9,482 nt of DNA from contig JADFRO010000093.1 of NCBI GenBank assembly GCA_022561255.1, positions 1 to 9,482 on the forward strand, written 5' to 3'. A program made the position numbers and the translations under genes. The number at the start of each line of letters is the position of its first letter. The stretch's first letter is position 1. This document shows, one piece after another, positions 7,040-9,482 of the stretch. Below the pieces are notes generated by a model. The model searched no databases. It was given only the letters and a program-made list of their open reading frames with translations, and was not told where the DNA came from. Source of the DNA: Planctomycetota bacterium. Lineage in GTDB: Bacteria > Planctomycetota > Phycisphaerae > UBA1845.

Positions 7040-8200
7040 ATGCGATCGGTGGGAATGCTCGATCTACAAACCGAATACGATCTTTTCCGCGACGACATTC
7101 GCGCGGCGGTTGAGTCGGTCCTGGAAAGTCAGCGATTCATCGGCGGACCGGCGATCGTCGAGCTTGAGGACACGCTGCGCGAGCGCGTCGGCGTTGGAAG
7201 CGCGATCGCCGTCAGTAGCGGCACCGATGCCCTTCTCTGCGCGATGATGGCGATGGAGATCGGCGCAGGTGACGAAGTTATTCTGCCGGCGTTCACGTTC
7301 TTCGCCACGGCGGGCACAGTTACGCGTCTGGGGGCGACGCCTGTTTTCGTCGACATCGACGAGCGGACGTTCAACGTCGACGCGCGCGAAGTCGAGCGAG
7401 CCGTCACCAACAAGACCAAGGCAATCATCGCGGTTCATCTGTTCGGCCAATGCGCCGACATGGACGCGATCCATGCGGTCGCGTTGGGGCATGGTCTTTC
7501 CGTGATCGAAGACATGGCCCAGGCGATCGACGCGACCGTAGGCGGTCGGCGCGCTGGGACGCTGGGTCGAGTCGCGTGTTGTTCTTTTTATCCAACGAAA
7601 AATCTCGGTGGTTTCGGCGAAGGTGGAATGATCCTCACCGACGACAAGTCGCTCGCAGACGTCGCGCGACGTCTGCGGAATCACGGAGAGTCACAGCGGT
7701 ATCTTCACGATCGCGTAGGGGGCAACTTCCGACTCGACACGATGAAGGCTGCGATTCTGTTGGTCAAATTGGCGAAGCTCGAAGCGTTCACCAAACGTCG
7801 GCGCAAGAACGCAGCCGCCTACGATCGATTGCTGGAGCATTCGGATGTCGTTATTCCACACGTACCGTCCGGTCAAAAGCCGGTCTACCACCAATACTCG
7901 ATCCTGTGCGACGCCCGTGACGAGTTGATGGCTTACCTGAAAGATCACGGTGTGGGCAGCGGGATCTATTACCCCATCGGGCTTCATCTTCAGCCGTGCT
8001 TCGCTTCGCTCGGGTACAAGGCTGGTTCGCTGCCGGTCACGGAGCGGACCTGCTCGCGGATTCTGTCGCTGCCGTGTCATCCGATGCTCAGTGATAGCGA
8101 CGTTGAATACGTAGCGTCGTGTGTATGTGCGTTCTACGATAATGTCTCCGGCGCGACCTCGATCCTGGGAACCGCAGCCAAGGCGGCGGGTGCGAAGTGA
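7040..8200 (+). CDS. DegT/DnrJ/EryC1/StrS family PLP-dependent sugar aminotransferase
   Basis: These enzymes transfer an amino group from glutamate or glutamine to a keto sugar nucleotide, making amino sugars for polysaccharides in the cytoplasm. The 386-residue length is typical. Visible motifs are SSGTDAL (S60-D63, phosphate-binding region), LPAFTFFATAG, HLFGQCADM, IEDMAQA with the PLP-ring Asp158, and SFYPTKNLGGFGEGG with the Schiff-base Lys187. The active site therefore looks complete. The last 20 or so residues are an Ala/Gly-rich tail of no clear function. Start: ATG with GAGGTG 4 nt upstream. It resembles WbpE-like and related UDP-sugar aminotransferases, but the substrate cannot be assigned: no dehydrogenase or acetyltransferase of that pathway is present. 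The downstream UXS-type decarboxylase raises the alternative of an ArnB-like reaction on a 4-keto-pentose. Confidence 0.93.
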   Translation: MRSVGMLDLQTEYDLFRDDIRAAVESVLESQRFIGGPAIVELEDTLRERVGVGSAIAVSSGTDALLCAMMAMEIGAGDEVILPAFTFFATAGTVTRLGATPVFVDIDERTFNVDAREVERAVTNKTKAIIAVHLFGQCADMDAIHAVALGHGLSVIEDMAQAIDATVGGRRAGTLGRVACCSFYPTKNLGGFGEGGMILTDDKSLADVARRLRNHGESQRYLHDRVGGNFRLDTMKAAILLVKLAKLEAFTKRRRKNAAAYDRLLEHSDVVIPHVPSGQKPVYHQYSILCDARDELMAYLKDHGVGSGIYYPIGLHLQPCFASLGYKAGSLPVTERTCSRILSLPCHPMLSDSDVEYVASCVCAFYDNVSGATSILGTAAKAAGAK

Positions 8201-8229
8201 CGGCGATGAGCGTTTGCGGCAGCAGATAC

Positions 8230-8234
8230 GGAGA
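8230..8234 (+). promoter_or_regulatory. Ribosome binding site that fixes the decarboxylase start
   Basis: GGAGA lies 6 nt before the ATG at 8241, which opens directly into the NAD-binding motif. The frame is open further upstream, from 8121, but that part overlaps the end of the aminotransferase gene and is Arg-rich and unlike the family, so it is not part of the protein. Confidence 0.6.
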
Positions 8235-8240
8235 TCCTCG

Positions 8241-9182
8241 ATGCGAGCGCTGGTGACAGGTGGTGCGGGCTTCCTCGGCAGTCATTTGTGCGACCGCCTG
8301 CTCGCGGACGGGCACGACGTTGTCGCAGTGGACAATCTGTTCACGGGGCAGGAGCGGAACATCGCCCATCTTATTTCCCGTTCGGACTTCGAGTTTGTTC
8401 GCCACGACGTCGTGGAGCCGATCCGTCTCGACGTCGATTGGATCTTTAATCTCGCCTGCCCGGCGTCGCCGGTGCATTATCAATCCAACCCGGTCAAGAC
8501 AGTCAAGACGTCCGTCATAGGTACGCTGAACATGCTCGGACTCGCCAAGCGTGTCGGCGCGCGCATTCTTCAGGCGTCAACGAGTGAGGTGTACGGCGAT
8601 CCGCTGACGCATCCGCAGACGGAAGACTACTGGGGTAACGTGAATCCGATCGGATTGCGAAGCTGTTACGACGAGGGCAAGCGCGTGGCCGAGACGCTGA
8701 TGATGGACTACCACCGTGAGCACAAGATCGACACGCGGATCATCCGTATTTTCAACACCTACGGACCGCGGATGGCCGTCGGCGACGGGCGTGTCGTTTC
8801 CAATTTTATCGTTCAAGCTCTGCGTGGCGAAAAGCTGACGGTCTACGGGGACGGGAGTCAGACGCGAAGCTTTTGCTACGTCGACGACATGATCGAAGCA
8901 ATGTTGAAGCTCATGAAGTATGAAGGTGCAGACGCGGCTGAGCCCGTGAACATCGGCGGCACGGACGAGCGTTCTATGAACGATCTCGTGAACTGTCTGG
9001 GTGAGGTTCTTTCCAAAGATTTGTCGGTCGAGCACCTTCCTCTGCCGGACGATGATCCGATTCGTCGTCGTCCCGACTGCAGCCGCGCGTCCCAGCGACT
9101 GGGGTGGAAGCCTCGCGTGACCCTTCTGGACGGGCTGACCCGGACGGTCGAATACTTTCGCTCAGCGGTAGCCGTTGCCTGA
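8241..9182 (+). CDS. UDP-glucuronate decarboxylase (UDP-xylose synthase), extended SDR family
   Basis: This enzyme converts UDP-glucuronate to UDP-xylose through a bound-NAD 4-keto intermediate, supplying xylose for polysaccharide. The protein has 313 residues, normal for bacterial UXS. It begins MRALVTGGAGFLGSH with the Rossmann glycines G7, G10 and G13. The UXS hallmark NLACPASPVHYQ is followed by VKTVKTSVIGTLNML, then STSEVYGDP with the catalytic Glu116, and SCYDEGKRVAETL with Y143 and K147 of the YxxxK pair. Later motifs are FNTYGPRM, GDGSQTRSFCYVDD and PVNIGG. These point to UXS rather than to UDP-galactose 4-epimerase or dTDP-glucose dehydratase. It lies 40 nt after the aminotransferase gene on the same strand and is the last gene of the run. 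The UDP-glucose dehydrogenase that would supply its substrate is not in the window. Confidence 0.94.
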   Translation: MRALVTGGAGFLGSHLCDRLLADGHDVVAVDNLFTGQERNIAHLISRSDFEFVRHDVVEPIRLDVDWIFNLACPASPVHYQSNPVKTVKTSVIGTLNMLGLAKRVGARILQASTSEVYGDPLTHPQTEDYWGNVNPIGLRSCYDEGKRVAETLMMDYHREHKIDTRIIRIFNTYGPRMAVGDGRVVSNFIVQALRGEKLTVYGDGSQTRSFCYVDDMIEAMLKLMKYEGADAAEPVNIGGTDERSMNDLVNCLGEVLSKDLSVEHLPLPDDDPIRRRPDCSRASQRLGWKPRVTLLDGLTRTVEYFRSAVAVA

Positions 9183-9482
9183 CGTTGAACATCGATTCAC
9201 TTGTCTCGACCGACGGACCCGCGTTGAACACACGGTCGGCGGAAGTTCTGTAGGTCTGATCACTCGGGTGACGCGCTGGCTCTGGGAGGCCCAGCAGCCG
9301 GGCCGGTAATGCGCGCGATTGAGGTCACAATGTCCCGAAACGACTCGCCTCCGTGAACCCCGGGGTTCTCCGCAGGGTTCTCACAGCTTCAACTCCCGAT
9401 AAGCTCGAAGCGCCGCCGGCCCCCGTTGGAGCCGGATCCCTTACCGGCAACGCCCGCCATTGTGTCATAACTATAGTACTGA
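9183..9482. other. Non-coding stretch after the EPS operon
   Basis: I see no supportable gene in these 300 bp. There is a 9-nt direct repeat CGTTGAACA (9183-9191 and 9222-9230), a 6-bp stem CGACCG/CGGTCG (9207-9238, 20-nt loop), a strong hairpin at 9276-9301, and a perfect 14-bp palindrome GAACCCCGGGGTTC at 9355-9368. A palindrome of that length is expected by chance about once in two windows of this size. A TATAGT near the right edge (9472-9477) has no good -35 partner. Confidence 0.5.
9276..9301 (+). terminator. Strong hairpin downstream of the EPS operon, possible terminator
   Basis: GGCTCTGGG (9278-9286) pairs with CCCAG (9290-9294) and, after one bulged C at 9295, AGCC (9296-9299), around a 3-nt AGG loop. 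One G-U and one C-G pair extend it to 9276-9301, about 11 pairs in all. It lies about 95 nt after the decarboxylase stop codon. No U-run follows, so it is not a classical intrinsic terminator; it could act with Rho, protect the 3' end, or be unrelated. Confidence 0.35.

Noticed and set aside
8121..8240. An N-terminal extension of 40 residues on the UDP-glucuronate decarboxylase.
   Set aside because: It overlaps the aminotransferase gene, is Arg-rich, and lies before a good ribosome binding site and the normal family start at 8241.
9355..9368. A perfect 14-bp palindrome GAACCCCGGGGTTC as an operator site.
   Set aside because: The chance of one such palindrome in a window this size is roughly one in two, and no promoter or gene start is next to it.
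9389..9460. A 23-codon minus-strand frame starting MAGVAGKGSGSNGG.
   Set aside because: It ends after 23 residues, has no ribosome binding site and no recognisable function; it is too short to support.

Overview
The window is GC-rich bacterial DNA. Most of it is an exopolysaccharide (EPS) assembly cluster on the plus strand, next to a pyrimidine/arginine biosynthesis gene on the minus strand. The set of a Wza-type export protein, an exosortase and a Wzc-type copolymerase/kinase, plus lipoproteins with relaxed lipoboxes and a secreted Ig-like protein, suggests a Gram-negative (diderm) bacterium. Planctomycetota or a relative is my best guess. This is an inference from gene style; there is no rRNA or other taxonomic marker here.

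Layout. Positions 1-887 (minus) hold the N-terminal part, about 295 residues, of carA, the glutaminase subunit of carbamoyl-phosphate synthase; the gene runs off the left edge. Positions 888-1373 hold no gene I can support. Positions 1374-1799 (minus) encode a small probable lipoprotein with one Ig-like domain. A 360-bp non-coding gap separates it from a divergent plus-strand run: 2160-3767 Wza-like outer-membrane export lipoprotein, 3781-4716 exosortase, 4755-6959 Wzc-like copolymerase fused to a BY-kinase-type ATPase domain, 7040-8200 DegT/DnrJ/EryC1/StrS sugar aminotransferase, and 8241-9182 UDP-glucuronate decarboxylase (UDP-xylose synthase). The gaps are 13, 37/38, 80 and 40 nt, so the five genes probably form an operon, perhaps with a second promoter before the aminotransferase gene. 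The last 300 bp are non-coding as far as I can see and contain a strong hairpin that could end the transcript.

How the genes fit together. The last two genes make nucleotide sugars (an amino sugar and UDP-xylose, or possibly one amino-pentose). The Wzc-like protein would set chain length and couple synthesis to export in the inner membrane, and the Wza-like protein would pass the chain through the periplasm and outer membrane. The exosortase would process surface proteins with a C-terminal sorting signal, and EPS export and exosortase genes are often found together. No glycosyltransferase, flippase, polymerase or sorted substrate lies in the window, so the locus probably continues elsewhere.

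Most notable points: the kinase domain has Thr where the Walker A lysine should be, while its other motifs are intact; the Wza-like protein has a highly acidic insertion of about 138 residues inside its first SLBB module; and the exosortase sits between the exporter and the copolymerase without an EpsI gene.
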